The translations under genes were made by a program, and so were the position numbers. A DNA stretch of 64,000 nucleotides, from positions 13,107,476 through 13,171,475 of the forward strand of contig CM022665.1 in NCBI GenBank assembly GCA_012295275.1, in the 5' to 3' direction. The notes under the pieces are model-generated. The model saw only the letters and a program-made list of their open reading frames with translations. It ran no database searches and was not told the DNA's origin. Positions 41,952 through 50,349 of the stretch are shown here, piece after piece (within the stretch, counting starts at the first letter, position 1; every line of letters begins with the position of its first letter). Origin of the DNA: Chrysomallon squamiferum. Its lineage: Eukaryota > Mollusca > Gastropoda > Neomphalida > Peltospiridae.

Positions 41952-44900
41952 ATTTTAAAACAACTGATAGTGATAGCTGGAATATTAGTCCAGGATTTAC
42001 ATGTTTAAATCTATTTCTAAAATGAGTGTCTTACTGAAAAGAGCAACCCATGTGGTGGTAGCAGTTAGGTTCTTCTTTCAAGACTTCATTAATACAATTA
42101 CAAGTAATAAAAACAGCCTTGCTGCTAACAAGCATTATTATTAAAATGTACTCAACTATCATTAAACAAACTTTTATTCTTTCATTCAGCTTGGCTGACA
42201 GATCAGTTAACAGTTATATGCTACTACTCATTTTAATAGCTTCTACAAGATAATCCAATGAAAAAATGCAGGTAGTAAAAAAAGAACAATACAAAATGAA
42301 CACCTGACTTTTCACATGTAATTATTTATAGGTGTTGTATATAAGATATATGTAATAAAGCCTGTGTGTGTGTGCAGTAATAAGAAAGGCCATGGTTAGG
42401 AAAACATATGAAGTGGCAAAAGTTTGACAAATAGGAAAAACAGTTTTTAAAAAAGAGAGAGAAAAAATGTTTTGTCAGTACATATTCAACAGATAGATAA
42501 TTATATGATATTCACAGGTGTTTGTTTAAAAAAAAAATTCTACAAAAACAAACCCCTGTATTTAAAGAGACAGATGGATCGAAATAAAAAAAAGACAAAT
42601 ACATTAAATGCATGTAGATAAAAAAAAAATATTTTCCACTTATAGTCAAATACCCATTATCAAAATAAAAACTTGTGTGAGTCTGAACTACAAAAGGATT
42701 TTTTAAATACCACTGACTACACAGTTAACATAAAACTATTAACAGTAATAACATTTTGGTATCACTATGTGACTAATTGGTTTCTGCATAGAATGGCTCA
42801 TTATAGACATAATAACAGGCTGCAGAGGCATCATATTAAGTGTAGATGTTTTTTAAAATATAAATCTGTCATTAATTTATTTTTCCTTCTTTGACTGTTA
42901 AAATCACTGCAAATAAGAACTTTTACCTTATTTCTGTGACTATAATATTAATAAAAATCCACTTATTAGTCAATCAACATTACAATAATAATTATCAAAA
43001 TAAATACTAGTTAAACACCTTAAACCCTCTATCTTTACAGACAGACACAGTTAGTGTCTTTAGAAACAGACCAATATAACCAATACATATTTACAGATAC
43101 ATACAGGTAACTGTTTAATGATCTTCAGAAGAAGACAGGACACATTCTAATTTACTTTTAGAGATACATAGATAACTAATATACAGTTACAAGTAGACAT
43201 AGATAATCTACTTTAGTTAGACACAAGTGACATTTCTGAAAAAGTAGTAAAGGTAATGTATCCACAAAAAAAAAAAAAAAAAGGTAAACACATTAACAGA
43301 TGGTATGTTTATGAGAATGTATGCACAAGTGTGAATTTCACATTCAAGTGTTTTCACATAAAGAAAAGGTGACACACATATGTAGGTACATACAGATATT
43401 TATTTCCACTCTTACATACCAAAGCAGATTACAGTTTCTAATTTCTGTTGTTAATATTTCATGAGTTATTTTGCACAGAAATTTCCCCTTTCAGTCTGAA
43501 CATTGTGCCACATTTAATGGTAAATTTGGTAACTTTAGGGGTATAATCTTAAAGTAAATTTAAAGGAAAATAAAGACTGAAAGAAACAATCAGTGTACGA
43601 AACTTGTTATGAATTATTAAAACATTTAGTTATTATTCATAATAAAACATTTTTGGTTTTATTGTGCATGTTTATTATTTATATATACATAAATATCTTT
43701 CTCTTTTATTTATCTTTTTCTATTTTATTTATATATTTATTTTTAAATTTTTCTAGAAAAATTTATAATTACTGATCCAAATAAGAATTAGTGAAAAGCA
43801 TAATTGTCATACTCTCTGTATGAATAGGGAAATATATGGATAAGTATTAAAAAGTATTAATATGGGTTGTATGTGTGTGTGTCTGTGAGGGGGATGCATA
43901 TATATATATTGTATCTTATGTGATTCCAAAACAATTATGATAATTATCCTGTTAATAAAAATAAAGGCAGAAAAAAACAAAAACAAACAAGAACAAACTG
44001 ACTGAAAATAAAAAAAATAAGCACAAAGAAAGAAAGTTAAAAAAAAGAAAGCTAGAGAGTAATAAAGAGTTATCTTTTCATATAAGAACTCACCAGTTCC
44101 TGAGATGCATAAAATCCTTTCTGGGGGTCAGACATAGAGTCATAGCAGTAATCAAATGAGAAAGTTTTAACTCTTTCTCTGCTGTCAGCAAATTCAGGTA
44201 TATGACTGTCAATCTACAAATATGTTAAAAAAAAAAAAAATTTAAATCAAGAACAGTTTATTAATATTAACAAGACATAATGAAAGATTAATATATTTAT
44301 AAAAGATATTAACAAAAAATAAAACTGTTTAATTATTATGCAGACATACACATGACAGTGAAACACAAAAGACAAACAATAAAAAGAAAAAGAAAAGACA
44401 AAAATTATAAAATATGAAAATATTTGAAAAGCTAAGAAAATAATAAAATAAATAATACTATTAACAATAAAAATGTTAAAAATAAATGAATAAAAAAGTA
44501 AAATAAATAAATAAAACTTGTAAATGCTGTGAAAGACAGAAGCTTATTACTATATCAACATTTTAACAGCATGTTACATCAAATACTTCCTAAGTAAAAT
44601 AAAGTAGAAATAAAAAATTAAATATAAAAAAAATTTGTATATGGACAAAAATATTGATATCATTAACTGTTTTGCTAAAATAAATTGCAGCATGCTACCA
44701 AATGTAGCCTTTGTTCAACTATATATGAAAGGTAAGTTGAAATGAAATGAAACTCAGTTGATTTAACATCAAAGACTTGATAACTGATCTATTACACATA
44801 CACACACCCCAGACAAACATACACACATACACTAACTTTTGTAATATATAAATATATAGAAACTTAAGAGTTGTAAGTAATTAGGATTGATCCTGTGATC

Positions 44901-45510
44901 TGCCATGTCTCAGTTCAGTGTTCAGCGGCCACTCCAAACTGTAACATGTTTTTACAAGTAGTCAAAGTGTCAGCATACAAATTTAGGAATGCAAACTAAA
45001 CAATACACTTGAGAAAGCTATACGATATTGATTTAATGTCATTTAATGTGCTTACAACCCAAAACAAATTTCTAACTAACAATTACCTTTTGTGTTCTTA
45101 TTTTAATTATTTATATATCAAATTTGCTTCAATATCAAGTAAATATTTGTTCAAGAGGTAAATGTATCTGTTATATAAAAATAATATGTAGTTGTTTTTC
45201 TTCATGAATAGATTCCAGTGTTTTAACTTTTGTAAAGCAGTATGAATGTTTGTTTATGAAAGTTAACCTCCAACATTTGGATTCTGATCAACTAATTATC
45301 TGAGAGTAACTGAATTAAATTTTAATAATGTTCATTATAAATGTTTATATGTAAACACACACACAAACACAAACATACATACCTACATACATTCTTTTTA
45401 AAAATGTGTACTTGTTATGCCTGTATTTATGCATAAAAAAATAAATCAAATAAAAATAGTCATACATACATACACATAAATACAAACATATATAAATACA
45501 TACATGTATG

Positions 45511-45548
<38 letters not shown>

Positions 45549-45595
45549 CATATGTGTAAATACATACATATGTATATGCACAAGTAAATATATGT

Positions 45596-45628
<33 letters not shown>

Positions 45629-48471
45629 AATATGCATAAATATGCATACAAGATAATACACACACATATACTAATATAATTACTTGATATATTTTATTGA
45701 CTACATCTATGTAAGACTATCAGGCAGCAGTAACCAGAAGTCAAGGTATACTATAGTGACTAGTGTCAAAGATTAGGTTAATCCACAGGCAGTGGTCTAC
45801 TCGTTTATTGCACAAGGTGTTACATAATCCTGCATTAATCTTCTAACCGACTGCTAATACAAACAGGTAGAGAAAGCAGGCACTTAACAAATTATGGTGT
45901 GTTACAAAGTGAGGTTCTGCAATCTTTTGATCTGCATCACACATATATCATCAACAGAGCTATGTGTCAGATGTCAAAAATCACTGAATGCAGATGCTAT
46001 TTAAATGATATAGGTTATTGAATACTGGTTTAATAGGTAACTGTATAAAGGTGTCATAGATCACTGAATACAAGTATCATAGATTATTTCATATAGATAA
46101 TATAGGTTACTACTTAAGGCTGTCACTGGACATGGAATATAGGTGTCATAGGTATACATAGTTATCTTAGGTAGCTACAAATAGGTATCGTATTGAATAC
46201 AGATGTCACACATTGCTGAAAATAAGTGTTAAAGGTCAATTTATATAGGTGTCACTGCAAATAGGTGTCATAGGTTATTGAAAAGAGATACCAGAGGTCA
46301 TTCCCTAAAGGTGCCATAGGTTAATAACTATGTACTAGTGTCAAAGGTCATTAATTATAATTTATAGGTTACTGTTTAGAGAAGTTATTTAGAATAAATT
46401 TCAATTAAAGATACCATATGTTATCACTGTATACACTTGCATACATTCTTCCTTAAACACACACACACACACGACCACACACTACACAAACACACACTCA
46501 CATACTCCACACCACAATACACATAAACACATATATAATTATACTTGTGATTATATACACTATCATACATTAAAAAAAAAAAAACACGACTATACTTTTA
46601 CCACATGCCACACATAAAGCATCATCTAACAGTCTTGAAGTCATTAAACAAAAACCTTGTTTCCTCTCTTTCAAATCTATATTGAATTATCCTCAGATGT
46701 TTAAACAAAAGAGAAAAATTCAGATGGTATTTGGCAGGTTTTGTTTATATGGGTCAAAGTGGGGGATGTTATTTACAATGGCTAGGAGGGAGAGGAATTT
46801 ATCTGAACATATATGTTATGATACCAAGAACTGATAAGTTAAAATATCATTGTGTTGATTAAAGTACAATTCTCCATGGTTACCAAATACATGACTAATT
46901 TCTGTTTGTAAACAAACCCTCCACTTGAATGAATCTGGAGATTAGTAATGGAATGTCCCACCAAGTTTAAAGAAAGACAGGCCATTTGTTTTTTTAAGCA
47001 AGTTAAACTGTTTACAAATCACAATGTACCATTACCCATACAACATATGAACATTATGAGGAACCAGCTTAACCTGCTTATCTCAAGAGCTTCCTGAAGT
47101 AGGAATCTTAAGTATTGTTGAGAATTAATGACAATAAATTTAGATTAATCTCAGACTACCTGTTTTAAACTATAATGTTTAGGGTTTATCACTGTCAATC
47201 AAAGTATAGTTTTAAGAAACAATTGCAGACATTTCTTCCTGAAAGGTTTATACATAGGAATGTCTTAAAAGTTTATAAGTAGTGCTTAGATGATTGTTTT
47301 AGAATTTAACAGTCTTTTTAAAACTGAATCAAAACATGGACAGAAAAAGAGTGCTCAGAAAACATTCAAACATGGAGATATAACAATAATTCCAGTACAT
47401 TCTGCTGATACATTTTTGCTTAGAATTTCAAACAAGTTTGATATTACTAGTTATCTTTAAAGTGTTATGAATATTAATACCATTAAATTATTATTTAAAT
47501 GCAAAAATGATGATACCCAACAGAATGACGATACCAAAGTATTTTCTCTCTATGCAAATATGTGTGTGTGTGTGTGTGTGTGTGAAGCAACATACAAAAC
47601 TTTCATGCTATAATTTTAAAATATCAATTAAGTCTTTTCTAATTAACCTAATTTAAAGACAGTACTTATACACCTTAACTTTAACAGACAAAAAACATGT
47701 TAAATTACCAAATTATAATATTTAAATGTCTGTTATTAACATTATTATGCAATAAAAATAATATCATTTAAATATTCAACTTACCTGTACATTATATTAT
47801 GTAATAATAGATAAACTGTATATAACAGTGTAATATTGATAATATGGAATAATATTTTCATTTATACAACAAAGTAATACTGAATGAACTCACCTTAACA
47901 TTAATAACACTGATAGTGTCTCCATTTACATCCACAATCGAACTTGCATTGCGGTCAGTCTCTCTGTAAACACAATTTAAATATTTATATAGGCCAATAT
48001 GTTTATTATTTATTATAAATTTTAAAAATATTTATAGTTATGTTTTGCTACCACATTAAAGGATTCAAACAAAAGACTTTTTCTCAAATGTTATTTGAAA
48101 GTGCTTATTTAAAACAAAATTAATACTACATTGCAGTCTAAAGTTTTAGTTTATAAAATATAATTCTAAAAATATTATTACTGCTGTAGAAAAAAGAACT
48201 ATATAGATGAAGATTCAGAATTTATTAAGAAGAGCTTTTGCCTTCATCAAGAAAAGAAATCTTTCAAAATGAAATGAGTTTCTTTATAAAATATAATAAA
48301 TATGATGCAGTAAAAAAATATGGGTGAGTTAACCCTAGAAATTGCTGAATACATGGGTAAGTAATAAAATTATATATAATACTTAATAATTATAAGTATA
48401 AATCTGTATATAAATATACATTACCAGACCTAAAGTGAAGCTCATTAAAAAGAATATGTTAATATTTAGTA

Positions 48472-48533
<62 letters not shown>

Positions 48534-49016
48534 ATCATTATTATTATTTTCTTCTTTTTTGTTTTACTTTTCTTTCTTTCTTTCTTTTTCTTTTTTTTTA
48601 AATTATTATTGAAATAAAGTTTAGGCTGCACGCGTATGTCATCAGTTACCAAATTAACGCTGAAACCAGGGCAAACAAATTAACAATAAAACTAGTTGTT
48701 ACATTATCATATTGTTTTATGAGTAATAATCTGTAGATACATGAAATAATTGCGCCGCTAAAAGAAATAAATAAATAAAAGTAAGAAAGAAATCCGATCG
48801 TCGAGCAATCAAGCCCACTGTGTAACAGTTTAACACATTAACCGTTAGACAAAGATAGAGACCGTGCACTCAGTGTCGATAATACCGCTTTAATACTGCT
48901 ATGCTATACATATATGAACCGGACCAATATAGTTATCGTTTGATAAATAATCAACAAGTAAAAACTTACTGTCCACTTAAGGGACGCACCCGCACCGCTA
49001 CTTTCACATTCGACAT
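599..49016 (-). CDS. KIF16B: KIF16B-like kinesin-3 (5' part of gene; 23 exons, 3' end beyond window)
   Basis: Plus-end-directed kinesin-3 motor; family knowledge gives early endosome transport, with a C-terminal PX domain binding PI3P. Joining 23 exons by GT-AG sites gives 687 codons plus 2 bases with no stop. Seen in order: N-terminal beta strand [12 protein letters not shown] (1-12); P-loop GQTGTGKT (104-111); switch I SSRSHA (223-228); switch II DLAGSE (255-260); NINKSL (279-284); [20 protein letters not shown] in alpha4-5 region (from 338); neck (about 370-417); FHA domain (about 510-630) with GRED (548-551) and AINGAD; coiled-coil start [13 protein letters not shown] (671-683). The FHA and its flanks ([15 protein letters not shown]) match KIF16B rather than KIF1 or KIF13. 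Human KIF16B is about 1,300 residues, so roughly half is missing to the left. Oddities: an L12 loop about 24 residues longer than in human KIF16B as I recall it, His for Asn before SSRSH, and an extra 32-residue exon 15. Confidence 0.95.
841..935. repeat. (TTA)n / (TTTA)n microsatellite
   Basis: About 20 TTA units, then TTTA/ATTT units, in KIF16B intron 22. The open frame across it is low complexity and not a gene. Confidence 0.95.
3709..3729 (-). CDS. KIF16B: candidate 21-nt microexon of KIF16B
   Basis: A 21-base segment in intron 22 has a pyrimidine-rich acceptor (TTTTCTCCTCTTCCCCACTCAG in two overlapping halves of the tract at 3730-3751) and a consensus donor GTGAGT at 3703-3708. Inclusion keeps the frame, with no stop, and would insert seven residues (RLQSAQI-like) between NP and LELER. 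The splice signals are better than those of several sure exons. No homologue is known to me, so it is only a candidate. Confidence 0.35.
5886..5998 (-). CDS. KIF16B: KIF16B exon 22
   Basis: Residues 633-669 plus two bases. A serine-rich linker ending FPFMMFNP, in the place of the 'SLSMTDLSKSRENLSAVMLYNP' region of KIF16B. Acceptor TTTAACAG, donor GTAAAT. Confidence 0.9.
5999..8606 (-). other. KIF16B intron 21
   Basis: AT-rich, with short AAT arrays (for example 7618-7642). Nothing else seen. Confidence 0.8.
8607..8689 (-). CDS. KIF16B: KIF16B exon 21 (end of FHA)
   Basis: Residues 605-632. [20 protein letters not shown] then ARLREHRK, matching 'LLGRTNMFRFNHPKEAAKLREKRK'. Acceptor TTTTTTTTCAG, donor GTATAT. 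Confidence 0.95.
8690..9427 (-). other. KIF16B intron 20
   Basis: AT-rich with short CTT/ACT/ATT runs around 8862-8910. Nothing else seen. Confidence 0.8.
9428..9565 (-). CDS. KIF16B: KIF16B exon 20 (FHA)
   Basis: Residues 559-604. [32 protein letters not shown] and EPTKLTQ follow FHA strands, with the conserved Asn-Gly present. The Ser of the FHA SxxH element appears to be Lys (567). Donor GTAAAA is weak but the frame fixes it. Confidence 0.94.
9933..9984 (-). CDS. KIF16B: KIF16B exon 19 (FHA)
   Basis: Residues 542-558. [17 protein letters not shown] includes the FHA core GRED (548-551), equivalent to 'VGRDDAxxEQDI'. Acceptor ATTATAG, donor GTTAGT. Confidence 0.93.
10307..10447 (-). CDS. 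KIF16B: KIF16B exon 18 (start of FHA)
   Basis: Residues 495-541. A serine-rich linker, then [20 protein letters not shown] and [10 protein letters not shown], the signature entry to the KIF16B FHA domain. Acceptor CACTTACAG, donor GTATGT. Confidence 0.95.
10747..10797 (-). CDS. KIF16B: KIF16B exon 17
   Basis: Residues 478-494. [17 protein letters not shown] matches the conserved 'LTxxWxxKWxETQxI' block of kinesin-3 tails. Acceptor ATTTACAG, donor GTGAGA. Confidence 0.92.
11238..11321 (-). CDS. KIF16B: KIF16B exon 16
   Basis: Residues 450-477. [15 protein letters not shown] then [13 protein letters not shown], aligning with the 'SMEEKLQQNE' helix of KIF16B. Acceptor TTAACAG, donor GTCAGT. 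Confidence 0.9.
12194..12243. repeat. 17-bp perfect inverted repeat (hairpin)
   Basis: TCACTGATTTGTTATCA (12194-12210) and its exact reverse complement (12227-12243) flank a 16-base loop. It lies in KIF16B intron 15. No TIR-like ends or target duplication mark it as a mobile element. Confidence 0.9.
12880..13510. repeat. decayed minisatellite, unit about 30 bp
   Basis: About twenty imperfect copies of a unit of the form TTATTTCTAGAGACACTGTT with a variable tail (AGTGTTG). Copy length varies from about 25 to 35. It lies in KIF16B intron 15, ending just before exon 15. Confidence 0.8.
13547..13642 (-). CDS. KIF16B: KIF16B exon 15 (acidic/His-rich insert)
   Basis: Residues 418-449, 32 codons, phase 0 at both ends. 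It begins [17 protein letters not shown] and ends in an acidic stretch ([13 protein letters not shown]). I cannot align it with human KIF16B, so it may be a lineage-specific or cassette exon. Good splice sites: acceptor CTCTTTCAG, donor GTACTT. Confidence 0.8.
14692..14760 (-). CDS. KIF16B: KIF16B exon 14 (neck helix)
   Basis: Residues 395-417. [20 protein letters not shown] is the kinesin-3 neck coil, equivalent to 'DANVKLIRELRAEI' of KIF16B. Acceptor TATTCCAG, donor GTTTGT. Confidence 0.95.
15235..15470. repeat. decayed tandem repeat next to KIF16B exon 13
   Basis: About eight imperfect copies of roughly 28-30 bases built on CCTTGGTAAAGA then CCCTTAGAACAGTA. The array ends about 15 bases before the donor side of exon 13, within intron 13. 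Confidence 0.75.
15484..15581 (-). CDS. KIF16B: KIF16B exon 13 (end of motor, neck linker)
   Basis: Residues 362-394. [20 protein letters not shown] then [13 protein letters not shown], the end of the kinesin-3 catalytic core. Acceptor CAATTAG, donor GTGAGA. Confidence 0.96.
15582..16596 (-). other. KIF16B introns 12 and 11
   Basis: AT-rich with ATT/GTT microsatellites (16020-16080, 16302-16395). Apparent ORFs here are either shadows of exon 12 or low complexity. Confidence 0.75.
16087..16287 (-). CDS. KIF16B: KIF16B exon 12 (long L12 loop)
   Basis: Residues 295-361. About 40 residues rich in Ser, Gly, Asn and Val precede [19 protein letters not shown] and NSKTIMIS. The loop is the position of the kinesin-3 K-loop, but it carries only a short basic end (SRKQR). 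The donor is GTATGT after a single base of codon 362. Confidence 0.95.
16597..16703 (-). CDS. KIF16B: KIF16B exon 11
   Basis: Residues 259-294. [19 protein letters not shown] then [16 protein letters not shown], the alpha4 helix that contacts the microtubule. Acceptor CATTTTAG, donor GTAAGT. Confidence 0.96.
19345..19430 (-). mobile_element. tRNA-derived SINE-like fragment
   Basis: On the minus strand the sequence GGTCATGAGTTCAATCC resembles a Pol III B box in tRNA context, preceded by an anticodon-arm-like GATCTTATTTGTGATC. A (TTTTA)n-rich tail follows on the minus strand (19318-19342). It lies in KIF16B intron 10. Confidence 0.45.
21117..21193. repeat. (GT)n microsatellite abutting exon 10 donor
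   Basis: About 38 GT units with one TT interruption; reads as (CA)n in the KIF16B transcript, starting about 13 bases after the exon 10 donor. Confidence 0.95.
21206..21273 (-). CDS. KIF16B: KIF16B exon 10 (switch II)
   Basis: Residues 237-258 plus two bases of 259. Contains [13 protein letters not shown]; the switch II motif DLAGSE is completed by exon 11. Acceptor CTGCAG, donor GTAAGA. A long CA repeat (on the coding strand) begins about a dozen bases after the donor. Confidence 0.95.
21274..25426 (-). other. KIF16B intron 9
   Basis: About 4.2 kb. High-complexity islands occur at about 21850-22240, 23690-23840 and 24600-24930, between ATT, GT and TA repeats. A GA-rich tract (25222-25385) lies about 40 bases after the exon 9 donor, reading CU-rich in the transcript. 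Confidence 0.75.
25427..25499 (-). CDS. KIF16B: KIF16B exon 9 (switch I)
   Basis: Residues 212-236. [18 protein letters not shown] carries switch I SSRSH (223-227), followed by VTIVYTQ. The near-invariant Asn of the kinesin NxxSSRSH motif reads His here (H220, codon CAC). Acceptor CTTTTTCAG, donor GTACAT. A long plus-strand ORF over this exon is a shadow. Confidence 0.93.
25894..25963 (-). CDS. KIF16B: KIF16B exon 8
   Basis: Residues 189-211. [24 protein letters not shown] aligns with the helix (LSKHxVxxYxDVxxLMDxGNxxR) leading into switch I. Acceptor TTTTTCAG, donor GTTAGC. Confidence 0.93.
26128..26243 (-). CDS. KIF16B: KIF16B exon 7
   Basis: Residues 150-188. Contains [14 protein letters not shown] and [13 protein letters not shown], both nearly invariant in kinesin-3. 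Acceptor GTTTTAG, donor GTGAAT. Confidence 0.96.
26634..26672. repeat. poly(A) tract, about 39 nt
   Basis: Homopolymer run in KIF16B intron 6. Similar runs occur at 1593-1621 (T), 3542-3568 (A), 36076-36102 and 36126-36146 (A), and 53801-53827 (T). Confidence 0.95.
26880..26941 (-). CDS. KIF16B: KIF16B exon 6
   Basis: Residues 130-149 plus two bases. [20 protein letters not shown] continues the 'EGLFSxI' helix of kinesin-3 into the strand before YxEIYNE. Donor GTACGT. Confidence 0.93.
28576..28780 (+). other. ORF-like fragment in KIF16B intron 5 (opposite strand)
   Basis: After an acceptor-like TTCATCTTACAG (28588-28599) a polar frame reads [18 protein letters not shown] and later [17 protein letters not shown] before TGA. 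Composition is unlike the flanking AT repeats. No family recognised; it may be an exon-like relic of a mobile element. Confidence 0.2.
29175..29221. repeat. (AAT)n microsatellite
   Basis: About 15 AAT units after a T run, in KIF16B intron 5. Confidence 0.95.
32639..32733. repeat. T-rich low-complexity tract
   Basis: Nearly pure T over about 95 bases with scattered A and C, in KIF16B intron 5. Confidence 0.95.
33270..33302 (-). CDS. KIF16B: KIF16B exon 5 (33-nt exon)
   Basis: Residues 119-129, [11 protein letters not shown], the conserved 'G(L/V)IPRxxE' segment of kinesins. This short symmetric exon is separated from exon 4 by only 141 bases. Acceptor TATTTCAG, donor GTGAGA. Confidence 0.92.
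33444..33560 (-). CDS. KIF16B: KIF16B exon 4 (P-loop)
   Basis: Residues 80-118, 39 codons. Contains [20 protein letters not shown], the nucleotide-binding P-loop (104-111), followed by YTMMGYP. Acceptor AATTCCAG, donor GTATGT. Confidence 0.96.
34744..34976. repeat. 31-bp tandem repeat (about 7 copies)
   Basis: The unit AGTAACAGATAATTAAACAT plus ACATCACTCAT repeats about seven times with few changes (AAGTATAC variants in two copies, one copy short of a few bases). It is a recent minisatellite in KIF16B intron 3. Confidence 0.9.
37195..37290 (+). mobile_element. tRNA-derived SINE-like fragment
   Basis: TTTAAGTGGTTAAGTCTC resembles a tRNA A-box region, and GACAGGTTCCAGGATCATG about 30 bases on resembles a B box. 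Spacing fits a tRNA head. It lies in KIF16B intron 3, about 400 bases left of the MITE. Confidence 0.45.
37665..38055. mobile_element. 391-bp MITE with perfect 23-bp terminal inverted repeats
   Basis: The ends 37665-37687 and 38033-38055 are perfect inverted copies beginning CAGTGGTACCTTGAC. A second ACTCGTAAGTT copy lies just inside the right end and related 'CTCATAACTCAATTT' motifs inside the left end. The flank is TA on the right and CA on the left, consistent with a TA duplication with one change, which would favour a Tc1/mariner-type origin; hAT is the alternative. The element has no coding capacity: the ORF inside it (37700-37900) is chance. It lies in KIF16B intron 3. Confidence 0.85.
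40593..40684. repeat. (AAT)n then (AAAT)n microsatellite
   Basis: About 20 AAT units followed by AAAT/AAAAT units in KIF16B intron 3. Confidence 0.95.
40935..40993. repeat. (GT)n microsatellite
   Basis: About 29 GT units in KIF16B intron 3. Confidence 0.95.
44094..44213 (-). CDS. KIF16B: KIF16B exon 3
   Basis: Residues 40-79, exactly 40 codons. Contains [16 protein letters not shown], matching the kinesin-3 strand that begins RxKxFxFDYxxxS, and ends with ASQEL before the alpha2 helix. Acceptor TTTGTAG, donor GTGAGT. Confidence 0.93.
44881..44940 (-). mobile_element. tRNA-derived SINE-like fragment
   Basis: On the minus strand AGTGGCCGCTGAA (A-box-like, 44921-44933) is followed by CAGATCACAGGATCAATCC (B-box-like, 44884-44902). 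A weaker related piece, GATCCTGTGATG, is at about 34631-34645. It lies in KIF16B intron 2. Confidence 0.4.
45955..46395. repeat. decayed minisatellite, unit about 25 bp
   Basis: Many imperfect copies of a unit like ATAGGTGTCATAGGTTACTG with AATAC tails, in KIF16B intron 2. Strongly diverged, so old. Confidence 0.7.
47894..47963 (-). CDS. KIF16B: KIF16B exon 2
   Basis: Residues 16-39, from QETDRN to ISVINVK. Acceptor TTTACAG, donor GTGAGT. It corresponds to the variable strand region after the first beta strand. Confidence 0.9.
48477..48529. repeat. (GA)n microsatellite
   Basis: About 26 GA units in KIF16B intron 1, the leftmost of five long GA/CT tracts between 48.4 and 53.2 kb. Confidence 0.95.
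48780..48860 (-). mobile_element. decayed tRNA-derived SINE-like fragment
   Basis: On the minus strand GTCTAACGGTTAATGTG looks like a tRNA D-arm/A box, followed by ACTGTTACACAGTGGG and a degenerate B-box region (GATCGGATTTC). It lies in KIF16B intron 1, about 110 bases from exon 1. Confidence 0.35.
48970..49016 (-). CDS. KIF16B: KIF16B exon 1 (start codon)
   Basis: Residues 1-15 plus two bases of codon 16. Starts [15 protein letters not shown], the first motor-domain beta strand, almost identical to the KIF16B N terminus. It ends at a strong GTAAGT donor. The start is chosen because kinesin-3 motors begin within a few residues of this strand. Confidence 0.93.
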
Positions 49017-49260
49017 CTTTCTTATCCAAATTCATCCATTTTCACAAGGAAAATCCCGCAAAAGAGACATTTTGAAAATCCAAACTGCGGGAATTTGTTC
49101 GTAACTCCATTCGTACTGTATGTACACTTCGCAACTTGCAAAGTTGTTCTCACCGGGCGGGTTCAGTTCGCGATTAGGGGTGGCAGCTTGCTATCGCTTA
49201 ATCAAATTTTTTGAAAGCGCTGCTTGTCCTTTACAAAATGCTTAATCATTGATAATGTTA
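49017..49260 (-). promoter_or_regulatory. KIF16B 5' UTR and promoter area
   Basis: The bases just upstream of the start codon are less AT-rich than the surroundings and contain CpGs and a GC-box-like CCGGGCGGG near 49155. A transcription start is expected here, but no TATA box or initiator could be fixed. The stretch open on the plus strand (48901-49104) is a shadow of exon 1 and the UTR. Confidence 0.35.
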
Positions 49261-49619
49261 ATAATATACGACCTGTCTGGCATGTGTATCACAGATCAAA
49301 ATTAATACAAAGTAAACTTAGCAACTGGAATCATTATGACGTTTGTTGATCAGGCTAGAATTTTATAAAAATGTAATGGCGGTAATTATTACGTTCATGC
49401 TGTAGTAATAATATTACAGCTGTAGAAAATATTTTATTTCCTCTTTTCTACGTTTTGGACTCGTTGAGAAAGTCCAAATTTTATTTTTATAATTATGTTT
49501 GAGCTTTAATTTTAAATTTCCCCTCTCCCAATGATTAGAATATCTGATTTTGTTTGTATTCGTGTGTGTATTTTTTGTATATACGTATATGTGCGTATGT
49601 GCGTGCGTATGTGTGTGGA

Positions 49620-49654
<35 letters not shown>

Positions 49655-50248
49655 TTCGTTTTATTATATAATCAATTACTTAATAACTGTTGTTTTCAGT
49701 GACCATTTCTTTCTCCCTTTTTTTTTTTTTTTTTTTTTAAATTAACATTTTTATTTATTTATTTTTGAAAATTATTATTATTGCATATATATGTACATAT
49801 ACACGTACATGCATACATACTAATAGTTAGTTTATTTAACTTTACCATTTTCCACTGAAGGCTTAAAAATACAGCTAGGCAATCACGTAATATTCAGTTT
49901 GTGAAAACTGATGTCAGATGACGTACCACTTTATGAATAAATAAAATGATGAGTAATTAAACAATAGTATTTTATTTTGTTAATCTATTTACTGTTCTCA
50001 GTGGCAAGTTTAATATTTCAAACACTGACAGATCTGGGACACATTGGTGATAGATGGAAATGCCACAGGGATTAAATTGTATACTGTTTTTATTATTACT
50101 ATTACTATTTATCAATAACGAATGAAACAAAAAACAAAAATAATAATGATAATAATAATAACATAATATAATAACACAAAATTCCACAGAACAAACATAA
50201 ATTAATTTATTTGACTGTTGTTGTTATTATTATTATTATTTTATTATT

Positions 50249-50250
<2 letters not shown>

Positions 50251-50316
<66 letters not shown>

Positions 50317-50318
50317 AC

Positions 50319-50347
<29 letters not shown>
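50251..50347. repeat. (CT)n plus A-tract
   Basis: About 31 CT units (50251-50313), then a run of about 29 A (50319-50347) in the intergenic region. Confidence 0.95.

Positions 50348-50349
<2 letters not shown>

Larger units (their letters stand above)
33561..44093 (-). other. KIF16B intron 3
   Basis: About 10.5 kb, the longest intron. Contains the 31-bp tandem repeat, the SINE-like fragment (37195-37290), the MITE (37665-38055), CA/GT repeats (38877-39025, 40935-40993), the AAT array (40593-40684) and a higher-complexity island at 36780-37100. No exon recognised. Confidence 0.75.
44214..47893 (-). other. KIF16B intron 2
   Basis: About 3.7 kb. Contains the SINE-like fragment (44881-44940), TA and CA repeats (45353-45660), the decayed minisatellite (45955-46395) and an island of complex sequence at 46700-47110. 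Confidence 0.75.
47964..48969 (-). other. KIF16B intron 1
   Basis: About 1 kb, with the (GA)n tract at 48477-48529 and a decayed SINE-like fragment at 48780-48860. Confidence 0.75.

Noticed and set aside
599-49016. Alternative identity KIF1, KIF13 or KIF14
   Set aside because: The FHA entry ([15 protein letters not shown]) and exit ([18 protein letters not shown]) match KIF16B, and the K-loop lacks the poly-Lys of KIF1.
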